A program made the position numbers and the translations under genes. A stretch of DNA of 64,000 nucleotides from Flaccisagitta enflata (Eukaryota; Chaetognatha; Sagittoidea; Aphragmophora): the NCBI GenBank assembly GCA_965153355.1, contig OZ231127.1, positions 38,440,001-38,504,000 on the forward strand, read 5' to 3'. Below are positions 14,574 to 26,652 of this stretch, one piece after another (the first letter of the stretch is position 1; each line of letters opens with the position of its first letter). The notes below the pieces were generated by a model. That model did not search any database. It had not been told where the DNA came from and was given only the letters and a program-made list of their open reading frames with translations.

Positions 14574-14725
14574 TAGTCACGCGCTACGCGACTCTAATTA
14601 TGAGCCACTTTTTGGTCCGTCCGTTGTTCCGTCACTCTGTTGGTCCATCGGCATCGGTCTATTGTTTTGGTCTGTTGGTCTGTTGGTCTGTTGGTCGGTC
14701 CGTCTGTCCGTCTTAAATCACTTGA
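14574..14725 (-). repeat. AACAAGGC-family repeat, truncated copy
   Basis: It opens with TTTTTAGTCACGCGCTACGCGACTCTA, the mirrored hairpin end, followed by GGTCCGTCCG and CTGTTGGT runs. The AACAAGGC end is missing. Confidence 0.65.
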
Positions 14726-14981
14726 AATACATTTTTCGCGTTTTTTACACTTTTGAACACTGGGAGGTAAATCCGCAATTTCAAAGGTCATGTTGAAAAT
14801 TCCAGGTTGTCTACCTGTCTCTCTGTCCGACCTTTTGCGACTTAGGTCTAATGACCTTGTTACATAGGGATTGCAAAAATGAAATGGTTAATGCTTTAAC
14901 AAGTACTGTTTTGAACAAAAAAAAATTGATTTTTTTTTTCAGAAAAACTTAATGATGAAATTTGGTACTTAAAATTGCGTC

Positions 14982-15178
14982 TCTTTAGTCGCGTGCTACG
15001 CGACTCTACACCCAGCCATGTCCGTCCATTGGTCGGTTGGTGGGTCGCTGGGTCCCCATTTTCCTTTTCTATGTTTTTGCGGTCCTTGGTTTCACTGCTC
15101 CTGCCCAAATGCTCCAGTAACACTGCCCCTGCCCACCCGTACGCGACTGGGGAAGCCGTGTATCCGGCCTTTTTTTTA
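14982..15178 (-). repeat. AACAAGGC-family repeat, near-complete copy
   Basis: It reads TTTAGTCGCGTGCTACGCGACTC at one end, then GTCCGTCC and GGTCGGTTGG runs, the CCCCTGCCCACCCG module (mirror of GGGTGGGCAGGGGC) and GTGTATCCGGCC at the other end. Orientation is minus relative to 18514-18738. Confidence 0.8.
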
Positions 15179-15718
15179 TCCGCGTGGTATCCCAAATTTT
15201 GACATGTGTCACTTGCACTGGTCGCGGTCGAAAAACGCAAATCGAGTGAGATGGAAAGGCAGCAGAGGGTCTCGGAGAATGTGAGAGAAAGAGAGAGAGA
15301 GAGAGAGGCGAGAGGGACGAAAGTAAGACAAACAGGGACACAGAGTCAAATCGAAGTCAGATTATCTAACTTGTCACTTTGGTGAGGAGTGAGGTAAAAA
15401 GTCAGACAACGATGACGCGAATCTGAGTTAAATCGCGCCTTACCTACTTTCCTAGAGTTGACGGGTGATGCAAAACGGGTGAGAGGAGAAGAAGTGAGGA
15501 AGTGAGGAAGTTAGTCAGTAGAGAATCTTCACCGAATGCGAAGAGCTTTTTTAAAGAATGATATCAACTGGGATCAAATTCAGGTCGCGCGTGTTTCGAG
15601 TCAAAGTGACAAAATTCAGAAGAAGGGTTTCTAGGAAAACTTTCACTACTCATCTGCCCTTGAAGATCGCGCGCTCATTTGATATTCCGTCCATCGGCCT
15701 TTATCGTCATTTTTGGGC

Positions 15719-15972
15719 AGCGGCTGCGAGGGGGACAAAGTCCTGTAGAACACAGGGGTACTTTCGTTCGACCGTTCATTTGTTGGTCTATTCAACCCCC
15801 CCCCATCAATCTGCCCTTTCAGACCTGAAATCTGCCCTTTCAGACCTGAAATCTGCCCTCTCAGCCCTGAATTCTGCCCTATCAGGCCTGAAATCTGCCA
15901 TCTCCGGCCAACCAACAAACCAACCGACGGATCGACAAAGCGGGGTGTAGAGTAGCCTAGGACGCGACTAAA
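15719..15972 (+). repeat. Hybrid repeat: GGGCAGCGGC end, CTGCCCTTTCAGACCTGAAAT minisatellite, hairpin-CTAAAA end
   Basis: It starts TTTTGGGCAGCGGC with GTCCTGTAGAACACAGG as at 47076, continues with about four 20-bp repeats of the ATCTGCCCTTTCAGACCTGA type, then CCAACCGACGG and a GCGACTAAAAA end as in the AACAAGGC family. Two repeat families therefore appear joined. Confidence 0.65.
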
Positions 15973-16690
<718 letters not shown>

Positions 16691-17494
16691 AATTGTATGA
16701 AAAAAACCCTAACGTTATGCAGATGCCACCCGTGACGTCTTAAGAAATTCCAAACGCACTCTCTTGATAGTCTCAATATCTGAGTCTAAATATCTGAGGA
16801 ACAGTATCCAATGTAAAGCCACACCGATTCAAAGACGACTTTCCGACGAAACTAGCGAATTTCAAGGAAATCCTTTCATCTTCCATGAATGACTTGGTAG
16901 TTTTGAACCATATTTTTTTACTGAAGCCTCCAATTGATTTCTTATCATCCTTTTTTTTAAGACTGTCGGCACGCGACATCTTACTTTTTTCCCCTTTCAT
17001 TCTACGGCGATGTCGTCCCATAGAATGATATATACCGAAAACCATTTCTTTTCATCTTTCTCAGTGTAAACCCTTCGTTCTCCGTCTTTCCGTGTCTTTT
17101 TCTCCCCCATTGGTTATGAAAAATTTAGCCATTTAGCAACTTTTATTGGAAGAAAATGTGAGATTTGGTTGTACACTTTCTGGTTCGCATCGCAAGGAAA
17201 TAGTTCACAAATTCTTTACTGGATACAGATCAGATTTGCACACCATTGTTTGGAATATTCTTGCCGGTTGCGGAAAAGATGTTATACAGATGATGCAAAA
17301 TAGTGTGCGAATGTTCCTCAAAGGCATTCCTGCGTAGATGCAGAGAGAAACTGGAAACGCCGAATGATGGAAGCGAGGATTAACTTGATAAAGACCGTTA
17401 TCTTTACAGAACTTAGGACATATTTGAATCGATGTGGCTGCGGCTAAAGCGTCACAAAAAAAAAAAAAAAAAAAAAGAAAGAAAAAAACTTCGT
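16691..17494. other. No supported gene
   Basis: Frames at 16773-17045 (minus) and 17146-17337 (plus) have no recognised domain. A poly-A tract lies near 17457-17476. Confidence 0.5.
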
Positions 17495-17502
17495 ATGACT
17501 AA

Positions 17503-17824
17503 TAGAGTGGGCTCAATTTAGGCATTCAAATGAAACACTATTTCCAAGCACTTTTCATGTTCCATTTGCATAGTGTCATTGGAAAAACGATTTGGACTTG
17601 ATCTATGCATTCCGTAATCAATGCTCTATTTGTATAGAATTGATAGTAGTAGTCATAAAAGAAATTTCTTCCATAGACATTCATAACTAAGGCATTGATT
17701 ACGGAATGCCTAGATTAAGTCCCAATCGATTTTCAAATGAGATTGGGCTCTAATCATGCAAAGGGAACATGAAAAATGCTTGGAAATAATGATTCACTGT
17801 AATGCCCAATTTGAGCCCATTCTA
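17503..17824. mobile_element. hAT-like MITE, 322 bp
   Basis: The terminal repeat TAGAGTGGGCTCAA is mirrored as TTGAGCCCATTCTA, and inverted similarity continues through most of the element, so it is nearly all stem. It is flanked by an exact 8-bp direct repeat ATGACTAA (17495-17502 and 17825-17832) that fits the hAT target pattern nTnnnnAn. TAGRG-type ends are also usual for hAT. No coding frame. Confidence 0.88.
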
Positions 17825-18338
17825 ATGACTAAGCGACCGCTCAGCAGGTTCTTAATTCGAATTTCGAATAAGACCATATTTCATCATGATGCCTCGTGCA
17901 ATACTCATAAGCAAAGGAGAAGGTAGAGCAGCATATTGCGAGGGAAAAAGAAACATTTTTTTATCCATCTGTTTTTTTATTCTGTTGTCATTGTTCTGAC
18001 TTTCAACATGAATCTCTGCTTCGTTCAATCTCCACAATCCAGGGTCAGCTTAAACTCTTTCATCCTGATGACAGGTCTCATCGGTGTCATCTTAATCCAG
18101 ATGACAGACATCGTTTTTGTGTTTTTATTATTCTTTTTATGTTTGCGGCTATCCGCCCAGACTCGCCCCAGATTCCATATCTCAACAATTTCAGTTTAGT
18201 GCTTAAGACTTAAGTCAGATGCTCTTCCGTCCGTTGGTTAATCTTACTTAATAGTTCCCACTATTTCTGCAGTTAGAAATCATGTTGGAACACTTTGATG
18301 GTACGTCAGTCCGTCCGACATGAAGTTTGTCGGAGGAG

Positions 18339-18469
18339 AACAAGGCAAAGTAGGCCAATAAGGTGCGACGTGCGAATGCGTTACCGACCAACCAACCGAC
18401 CGACCGACCGTCCGACTAACAAACGGACATAGCTAGTTAAAGAGGTGCTTTGTCGCATCTAAAAAAAAA
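18339..18469 (+). repeat. AACAAGGC-family repeat, GGTGC hairpin subfamily
   Basis: It begins AACAAGGCAAAGTAGGCC, contains ACCAACCAACCGACCGACCG, and ends with the hairpin AGGTGCTTTGTCGCATCT followed by nine A. The same subfamily occurs in opposite orientation at 32899-33018. Confidence 0.8.
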
Positions 18470-18513
18470 GATGAATGAGATGAATCAACATTCTTTGAAG
18501 CTTCACATTCCCA

Positions 18514-18738
18514 AACAAGGCCGGATACACGGCCGACAAGTAATCGCTGGCGGGTGGGCAGGGGCAGTAAAACGTGTGGGCAGGGGCTGGTGTGGATGGG
18601 CTGGGGCTGTTTTGTGGCGGGGCAGGGGCCTTAATGCTCAGATATCGCTTTTTTAGCCGATTTCGCGTAATCCAGAATTTTGCGTTACCTTCCTACGGAC
18701 ACAGCCTCTTATAGAGCCGCTTAGCCAGTGACTAAAAA
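18514..18738 (+). repeat. AACAAGGC-family repeat
   Basis: It opens AACAAGGCCGGATACACGGC, has three GGGCAGGGGC modules, then TCTTATAGAGCC and a GACTAAAAA end. The terminal hairpin is imperfect. Confidence 0.75.
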
Positions 18739-19004
18739 CGCTGTACAACCGGACCTACTTATCAGCACGCCTTCTATGTTGCATATATTTTTTTCGAGAT
18801 TAGGGCTTCATTACACCTGTATCGCTTGACTATTTACCCATGGGAATTGGACAAATCCGTTTGCAGAAATTATTGAAAATGATTAAAAGACTTTGATTCA
18901 TCTTGATCGATTTAACTGAAGATAGAGACTCAAGCTTTAAACTAGGAATCGATTGTGGAAATAATTGATGATGAGAGGAACGGCAACGTTGCGTCCTCAA
19001 CTTA

Positions 19005-19196
19005 AACAAGGCCGAATAAACGGCCAGCCCAGTCGCGTGCGGGTGGGCAGCGGCAATGATAGAGAAGGTCCGTTGGGCATTTGGGCAGGAGCAGTGAGAT
19101 CAAAAAGCTAAAAACGCCAGAAAAGGAATATAAAGGGGACCAACCGACGAACCAACCGACGGACCGACATAGCGGGGTGTAGAGTCGCGTCGCGTC
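19005..19196 (+). repeat. AACAAGGC-family repeat
   Basis: AACAAGGCCGAATAAACGGCC opens it. It carries GGGTGGGCAGCGGC, CCAACCGACGGACCGAC and the sub-end GCGGGGTGTAGAGTCGCG. The final CTAAAA is absent. Confidence 0.75.
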
Positions 19197-19752
19197 ATAT
19201 CAAGACAGTAAAAGGTCATTTTTAACAAATCAAAATAAAGACTGACCAGCGAGCTTTACTTGATAACTAAGTTGTCGTCTTCAAAAAAAGAACAGAAAGA
19301 CAAAATCATGAAAAAAAAACAACTAGAAGGTGAGAAATAATATCATGGCACGCGAGTCCATAATTTCTGGCCACGACGAATTTTACGATGGATTAAGGAT
19401 GAAGATTGCAGCCTGATTCATCATACACTTGTCAAAAGGATCTAGCCAACCTTGACAATGCCTCATATACACAGAAATAAGTAATACAATGCTCGGCAAA
19501 TTTCTCATATAGATTGGATTCTATTTTTAGAGTATTCTTTTTTCCTAAGAAATGTTTTTTCTTTCTCATTTTCTCGAAATGCCTGGAAACGTTGCTTCTA
19601 CCAGAATTCATGATTGTCTGTTTTGAATCTCGATTCGCGAGGAACAAAAGATTGTCAATTGAAATTGACCAATGTGCTGGTACAATTTCGAAAAACAATA
19701 CTCGCGCATCTAAAGATCATTTCGTTAATAACAATTCATGTCCTTCTGAATC

Positions 19753-19994
19753 TTAGCCTGCGGACACGCAACTCTTAAGAGGCTTTGTCTGTCCGTCCGT
19801 CCTTCCGTCCGTCAGTCCGTCCGTTTGGCGGTCTGTCCATCAGTCGGTCCATAACGCATGAGTCGAAAAGTGGAAAATCAAGCGATTTAGATGGGTTTTA
19901 TGGGTGTATTGGTGGGGGGCATGGGATGTGGATAGGGGTTAGATGCCCCTGCCCACCCGTCCGCTACGATAAAGTGACCTCGCGTCACTTGTTT
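19753..19994 (-). repeat. GTGACGCGGGGTCAC-family repeat, minus orientation
   Basis: It runs from TTAGCCTGCGGACACGCAAC through AAGAGGCTTTGTCTGTCCG and TCCG repeats to the CCCCTGCCCACCCG module and GTGACCTCGCGTCACTTG. Both ends can form hairpins. Confidence 0.8.
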
Positions 19995-20289
19995 TTTACA
20001 TATTGAGTGAATGATACCAAAACAAGCAAAAATCTCATTCATTTTATGGAAGGAAAAAATACTGGCACTGCATAAGAGTGCAGTATCTTTTTGACTCTGT
20101 ATCGCTTTGAAAAAAAAATGACATTTGAAAAATGAACATTGATACTGAGTTGAATGGTGAAATTGAATGACATGACGCAACGAAACGATCGTACCGAAAA
20201 CAAGTGCACAAAAATGTAATTATTGACAGAATGATTCAAAAAAGCGGAGAGAAAAGTTGGGTGGCGTCTCGTGGAGTCAAACGTAAAAA

Positions 20290-20524
20290 ACAAGTGACGC
20301 GGGGTCACAATATCGTTGCGGATGGGTGGGCAGGGGCATCCAATCCCCATCCTTATCCACACCCAAAACCCCATTCCATACATAAACATACATAAAAAGT
20401 ATCCAAAACACCCATTTTTCCACTTTCCTCTGAATCACCTCTACGGGCCGACAGACTGACCGATGGACGGACCGACGGACGGACAGACAAAGCCTCTTAC
20501 AGAGTTGCGCGTCCGCAAGTAAAA
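20290..20524 (+). repeat. GTGACGCGGGGTCAC-family repeat, full copy
   Basis: It begins ACAAGTGACGCGGGGTCAC and ends ACAGAGTTGCGCGTCCGCAA followed by GTAAAA. The interior holds GGGTGGGCAGGGGC and GACGGACGGAC repeats. Confidence 0.82.
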
Positions 20525-20815
20525 GAGGAAAAAAAGAACGGAAAACTTGAAACTGAGACAGCCCCACCACATAAAAAACTTTAAGTGACATTTATGATAA
20601 AAAAAAAGAAAGAAATGTGATAAAACCTAGATCGCAAAAAAAAAAAAAAAAAAAAAGACGTCCACTGTTCTTCCGCCTTGTACTTTTCTCTCTCTCTCTC
20701 TTTTTACTGGACATGCCATGATGCTTCCTGTCTCTCTCTCTTTCTCTCTCTCTTCTGTACTGTAAAAACAGCTGGTATCCAACAGCTGAGTGCATCATGA
20801 CATGTTGAAGGGGAA

Positions 20816-20818
<3 letters not shown>

Positions 20819-20903
<85 letters not shown>
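20819..20903. repeat. (GA)n microsatellite
   Basis: About 40 GA units, preceded by interrupted CT tracts at 20687-20752; the two tracts could pair. Confidence 0.95.
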
Positions 20904-20904
<1 letters not shown>

Positions 20905-21112
20905 AGACAAACGGGTACTGAGACAGAGATAATCAGACAGTGGAAATAGAAAAAAAAGAAAAAAGAAACAGAGATTGGGTTACGCTTTTGAAAAAAGCGT
21001 CTACATGAGGACCTTCAAGAGAAACGCAATCACCTTGAAAGAACAAACGACCTTTTATTGTCCTGTAGGTGTAGGTATGGTGCCAGCGTGCCAACTGGAT
21101 GCAACTCAATTA

Positions 21113-21116
<4 letters not shown>

Positions 21117-21200
<84 letters not shown>
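21117..21200. repeat. (CT)n microsatellite
   Basis: About 42 CT units. The following 21201-21577 has no recognised gene. Confidence 0.96.
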
Positions 21201-21206
<6 letters not shown>

Positions 21207-21577
21207 CCGCCCGATGCCATTGACACCTATCAGTGGAATCTAATTACGTGGCACCATGAAGATAGTAGAAAAAACATTTCGTTTCTAAAAATAAGGTTTT
21301 CCATCATGATTATTTCCGCCGGCCGACAATCTTCTCTTTTTTCCCAAATTCATTCTTCTTTATCTTTGATTTTCTTTTCTCCTTTGGTTTTTTTCATGCT
21401 TATGTTTTTTTTTTTCTTTTTTTCTTTCTTTGAGGGATTATTTCGCCGGTTCGCGTGGTTGCAGCAGCCCCGAAATAAAAAAGATAGAAAAGAATACATT
21501 AAAAAACTAATACATACAAAATCTGACATGAAACAACGCGAGCCATTGCGGACCAAAGATGACAAAGAGCCGACATA

Positions 21578-21798
21578 ACAAGTGACGCGGGGTCACAATA
21601 TCGTTGCGGTCGGGTGGGCAGGGGCGTCCAAACCCCATCCACACCTCTACCCAACCCCTACACACAAACATTCGCAAAAAGTGTCTAAAACACCCGCTTT
21701 CCCACTTTTTGACTCAATCACCACGGACCAACGGATCAACGGACTGACAGACCAACGGATGGACAAAGCCTCTTATAGAGTTGTGTGTCCGCAACTAA
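21578..21798 (+). repeat. GTGACGCGGGGTCAC-family repeat, full copy
   Basis: Same layout as 20290-20524: opening hairpin, GGGTGGGCAGGGGC, GGAC/CAAC repeats, CCTCTTATAGAGTTGTGTG and the GCAACTAAA end. Confidence 0.82.
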
Positions 21799-22106
21799 AG
21801 ATCGCTCCAGGCTTGTAAGCGATGCTCTGTTGCCATCAAGACGAACAGCCTAAACCATCCTCACCCCCAGTTGGTACTCACCCACACTCCCCACTCGGCG
21901 CTACCACCTCTACTCACCTCTACTGCGATGTTGTTCCAACTTTCATAAGTTCCACCGGTACATCAGTATGTTTGATATTGAGTCAGGTTCATGTCTATAT
22001 CATTCAATCAAAACCCAAAGCATCAAAGTAATATAGAAATTCAGGTAATGAAAACTAATTTAAATGATCTAGTATCATTTAGTCTTATTTCATTATTTTT
22101 GAAAAT

Positions 22107-22289
22107 TTAGTGTACATTGATATTATTTCTAGTAATGTAGTTCATTAATACTGTTATTTCGGAGTCTATCTCTGTACAAGACTGAGCCTTAGCACGTAAC
22201 TCATTCAAATCGTTATACTCTGATACCACTGTACGCTTTCCGCTCATGAACCCTATTCGGATGAATTTCAGCGTGGTAACAAGCCTCCT
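22107..22289 (-). CDS. Candidate terminal coding exon, unrecognised protein
   Basis: On the minus strand a splice-acceptor-like TTGATTTATTACAG ends just above 22289. It leads into an open frame ending with TAA near 22107, in the phase that reads R-L-V-T-T-L-K-F-I-R-I. The roughly 60-residue peptide has mixed composition (for example RIGFMSGKRTVVSEYNDL) unlike the repeat translations nearby, and the open frame extends upstream of the acceptor. No upstream exon was identified and no family is recognised. It could be a chance frame. Confidence 0.3.
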   Translation of the reverse strand, partial: RRLVTTLKFIRIGFMSGKRTVVSEYNDLNELRAKAQSCTEIDSEITVLMNYITRNNINVH

Positions 22290-22454
22290 GTAATAAATCA
22301 AAAAGCGCCAATCAGCGGACATCATCTCCTAACCTTGAGAGAAAGAAGAGAAGAAGCTCTGCTGTTATAGATAATAATGAATGAAGTCGTTCAATGAAAG
22401 GTTCGTTAGATCAACGATGATTATGAGCCAAAGGGCTAATGACGTCTTGTGTAT

Positions 22455-22655
22455 TTTTTGGTCGCGTGCTACGCGACTTTACACCCCGCTTTGTCGGTCC
22501 GACCGTCCGTCCGCTCGTCAGTCCGTCACACCATACTTTTTTTTCTGGTTTTTGCGGTCTTTGATCTCACTGCTCCTGTCCAAATGATTAAGTGACCTCA
22601 ATTACGGCCCTGCCCACCCAAACGTGACTGGGGTAGCCGTTTATTCGCCCTTGTT
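22455..22655 (-). repeat. AACAAGGC-family repeat, minus orientation
   Basis: GGTCGCGTGCTACGCGAC, then TTTACACCCCGCTTTGTCGG with TCCGTCCG runs, ending GTAGCCGTTTATTCGCCCTT. Confidence 0.75.
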
Positions 22656-23195
22656 GTCTCATGTCTTACGTATTTTTTTCGGGCAGTGTATGTATGCTGA
22701 GAAAAATTATGAAAGCATAGCATGAATTGCGATTATAGGTACTATAAAATCATAAATGTGTCATTACATCAGCAGTCAGATAATCAAGTTTTTGTGACTG
22801 CCATTTTATCTTGCGTATGTTTGGTCAACTTTTATCCTCAACTATTTGTTTTCTTCCACCCTTGAGACAAAAATCGGGAAAGATAATTTGATTGAAATCG
22901 GGTTTTATAAAGGTTTGCGGCCGCTTTTCCAACTACCCCCTCCTCCCCCAGTGGGACCTCCACCCTCAAAGAGAAACAAGATCAGAAACACAGCAACCCA
23001 AGTCGACTGCGGGTGAACAGGGGCAGTGATGCAAAAAAAAAAAAAAAACGATGGTAACCGTCGAAAAAGCCTTGTGTCACGAACCGACTGACGGACAGAT
23101 CGACCCATCGACAGAAATAGCGGGTGATAGGGTCGACTTAGAATAGAATGCTAAATCGGAGGCGCCGGGTTCATTCAAACATTTTAGGTATTTTG
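22656..23195. other. No gene; one degenerate short repeat
   Basis: A degraded AACAAGGC-type copy lies around 22990-23145 (AAGTCGACTGCGGGTG, ACCGACTGACGGAC, AGCGGGTGATAGGGTCGACT). The rest is unassigned AT-rich sequence. Confidence 0.5.
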
Positions 23196-23518
23196 CAGGG
23201 GTGTATATTCTTAAGTCGCTTTTTATTTTTTTCCCCCCCTGCCTTTGATTTTCTTCCCCGCGACGCGTCGCATCGCGTTTTTATATTCATGATTTTCTTC
23301 CCCATATAGCAATAAAACTATGTAGTTAAGGTTTAAATAGTGTTAAATTGTGTTCTACTAATTGAGTTTTATGATTTGGCACTGTAAAAAGTTATCTTTT
23401 CCCCAAATTTCCTTTTTTTCTCTTTTTCCCCCTTAGATTTCCTTCCCCATCTCCAGACCCTTTGATTTTCCCCCCCCCGGGGGGGGGGGGGGGGAAAACT
23501 CAAGAATATACAGGCCTG
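23196..23518 (+). mobile_element. Short TIR element, copy A
   Basis: The left end CAGGGGTGTATATTCTTAAG is mirrored by CTCAAGAATATACAGGCCTG at the right. The interior is rich in TTTTCCCC, with a C9-G18 stretch next to the right end. A related copy lies in opposite orientation at 26038-26330. Homopolymers here could be read errors. Confidence 0.65.
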
Positions 23519-23832
23519 GTATTTTGTATCTGTCATTTCATCCCCGTTTAATAAGGCGTTTTAAACTCAAAATTTCGAACACAAATTGCGTTCAAACATA
23601 AATATGTCGTCGCCCTTAAACGTGTTGACATCGAAGATCAAAATGCTGCATGGGTGGTTGAAAAAAAAAAGAGACGAAAATGAGGACAAAATCGGAAAGA
23701 TATGCGTAGAAATAACGTAAACTACATTCAACATTTTCTTTGAATGTATAACTCATTAGGGCGTGAAAAGATTACACTAAGAAGACGGTCTTTGAACTTT
23801 TAAGAATTCTCCTCTCTTCATCAGATGATCAG

Positions 23833-23919
23833 ATGATGATGATGATGATGACGATGACGATAATGATGATGATTATTTTGTTGCTTTTGCTGATAATGAT
23901 GATGGTCATGATGATAATA

Positions 23920-24004
<85 letters not shown>

Positions 24005-24023
24005 CGATGACGATGACAATGAC

Positions 24024-24084
<61 letters not shown>
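23833..24084. repeat. (GAT)n microsatellite
   Basis: GAT/ATG repeats with a few GAC variants over about 250 bp. Open frames of Met, Ile or Ser runs are artefacts. Confidence 0.97.
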
Positions 24085-24239
24085 CTGTCAATGATAGCAA
24101 AAAAGGCAGTCACAGTGAGAGAAAATTAAAACAAAAGAAGAGAGAAAAAAATAATGGTCAGCGGTATCCACGCCCTGCCTAAGTAGGTTGTGCTTGAAGT
24201 TGGCAGCAGAGCAGCAGCCTCCTTCTAGCAATTTAGATT

Positions 24240-24650
24240 TGGGCTTTTGTGCTGGATTTGGGTCTTGAGGCTGGGATTTGGACCTGGGGGCCAAGATTTG
24301 GGCCTGGAGGCTGGGATTCAGGCTTTGAAGCTGAGATTAAAATCGCAAGGGTGGGATTAAAGCCTGAAGGATGGGATTTATGCCTAAAGGATGGAAATTG
24401 GGCCTTGAAGATGGGTTTTGGGCCTCAAGAATGGGATTAGGCCCTTAGACTTGGGTTTTGGGCCTTGAGGCAAGGATTCAGGCCTTAAGGCAAGGATTTG
24501 AGCCTTGAGGCAAGGATTTGAGCCTCAAGGCAGAGATTTGGGCCTTGAGGAAGGGGTTTGGGTCTAGAGGATGGAATTTGGGTTAGGAGGATGGGATTTG
24601 GTCCTTGAGGCAGGGATTTGGGCCTCGAGACTGGGATTTGAGTCAGTGAT
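24240..24650. repeat. 21-bp minisatellite, GGCCTTGAGGCTGGGATTTGG type
   Basis: About 18-20 variable copies. It is followed (24690-24765) by GAGAAAATTCCCC, CATCGACCTCTTCGGG and CCGCTGCCCAAAA, the same sequence that follows the related array at 40350-40670, so the two are members of one dispersed element. Confidence 0.85.
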
Positions 24651-25093
24651 GATGATCATGATGAGTCAGGGAGGGGGGTGGATGGAGGAGGAGGAGGAGG
24701 AGGAGAAAATTCCCCATATGTGTGAAAGCATAGGTCATCGACCTCTTCGGGCCGCTGCCCAAAAAAGAGAAAGGATAGAATGAAGAGGAAGAAGGGGAGG
24801 TTCTGAAGAATTGTATCAGGATTTAAGCGCGGACATCGGATCCCGGATCAAAAGAAAATTTCCTCTGGAAAATTGGCAATTGAAAGCCGTGGAATTACCC
24901 CCCCCCCCCATCTTACCCTGGCTACCCCTTCAGCCAGATTCTTCACCCCACCGCCATCAACACCGATACATTCACATTGGGGGGTCGGTAACAACCAACT
25001 TTGGCGATGCCAATCGGACATAGCAACAGACCATGCGCAATCACAAATCAACCTAATAACTAAAAGGAAAAGTTCATGAGACTTTATCATTTA

Positions 25094-25197
25094 CAGTCGT
25101 GCCAACCCTACCTTTCCCATAGTAAAGTATAGGAGCTTCCTCTTCCTCTTCCTTCTCCCTATTCATTATAATGTAAATAAGGGGTGTGGCACGACTG
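25094..25197. mobile_element. Tc1/mariner-type MITE, 104 bp
   Basis: CAGTCGTGCCA at the left is mirrored by TGGCACGACTG at the right, with TA on each side (25092-25093 and 25198-25199). Non-coding. Confidence 0.85.
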
Positions 25198-25749
25198 TAA
25201 ATGATATGGTGTTACCCCTTTTTCCTTTCACATGTGTTTAAATATTGTTTTTGTGCACACTTTGGCCATATGTCCGACTGGCATTTCCAAAGTTCGTTGT
25301 TACCGACCCCCCCCCAATTCACATATCAATAGAATACTTTGCCATTCCATTGATACATCTCTCCATTCGTCGGTTTGTCCGTCCATCTGTTGTTGCGGCT
25401 ATTCGTCGGTTCCTCCATCCATTGCTCCATTGGTCAGCTGGTAAAAATCGAATAAACACTATCAAAAGACTAAAAATTGTATCTTTTCTTCATGAGTCAA
25501 AGTGGTGTTACCTCATCATGAGTATGATGCTTTTCCCCAAAATGTGAAACATATCCACCACTTCGGACCCTACCTAAGTCTCTAACCCCCCCCAGATGTT
25601 CCAAATGTCAAAACCTCTCTAATCATCCCCTTCAAGATTCACCCCAGTTCCTCTAAGCACTGGCTTCCCCTTTCTTATCAAATCAGCAAAGAATCTTTCG
25701 CATAAAACAATATTCTGCCCCCTGATCGTTGTCGCTTCGGGGTAGGGGA

Positions 25750-25750
<1 letters not shown>

Positions 25751-25799
<49 letters not shown>
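25751..25799. repeat. (CT)n microsatellite
   Basis: About 24 CT units. Flanking 25200-25750 and 25800-26037 hold no recognised gene. Confidence 0.95.
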
Positions 25800-25802
<3 letters not shown>

Positions 25803-26037
25803 TATTTTCTCATTTGATGTGAAACTGTGTTTTTGAGTGAAACGAGCCGACGTGTACCGAGGGAATCATTAACTTCTTCCAAAATAGGGTCTTTTTTTAA
25901 CTGTGTTCTTTCTCTGCCTTATTTCTTTTGCTCTTTTTTTTTTCTTTTTTTTCCTAAACTTTTTGTTCTTTTCTAAAAGATTTGCCACCCACTTTTCGCT
26001 CTCGGCAGTCGACGCCCTACAGGACAGCAGCCTCGGA

Positions 26038-26330
26038 GGCGTGTATATATTTGAGGATTCCCCCCCCCCCCCGTAGGCTGGGTGGGGGGAAATAAAATCA
26101 AAGGGTTTGGAGATGGGGAAAAAATCAAAAGCTGGAAAAAAAAGAGAAAAGAAATTTTTCTGAGATTTAACACTTATGGTAGTACCAAAAGGTAAAATTT
26201 GATTACTACAAAACAATTTAACACAATTCAATCCCATAATACTCTGTTTTTCTGCTTTGTGGGGAAGGAAATCAAAGGCAGGGGGGAGGCGGATAAAATC
26301 AAAAGCCGCTCGATTATATACACCCCTGCA
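26038..26330 (-). mobile_element. Short TIR element, copy B
   Basis: An inverted relative of 23196-23518: the GTATATATTTGAGG end, C-rich homopolymer, AATCAAAGGGTTTGGAGATG and the TTATATACACCCCTG end correspond to the other copy read backwards. Confidence 0.65.
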
Positions 26331-26652
26331 TTATCCTGAAGAGCACGGAGCTTACAACCTTAAAGTTTTGAAGATGTGTTGACTACTTCGTGATTTAATG
26401 CTCTAAAATTCAAATGTAGACCATTTTTTGTCTACACCTTGCTGTGTCTGTCCCTCCGTCGGTCCGTCGGTCCGTAACATTTTTTAAATAAGCGTTATTT
26501 CTGTTAGGTTTCATGTCAGTTTGACGTGTGTATGACAAATATAACAACATGTGTGATGGTTTGTGCGAGTGTAAGTATTTTTGTCAGTACTACCCCTGCC
26601 AAACCCTCCGCGAATCGACTGTTGCCCTTTGTAGGGCTTGATCAATGCATAT

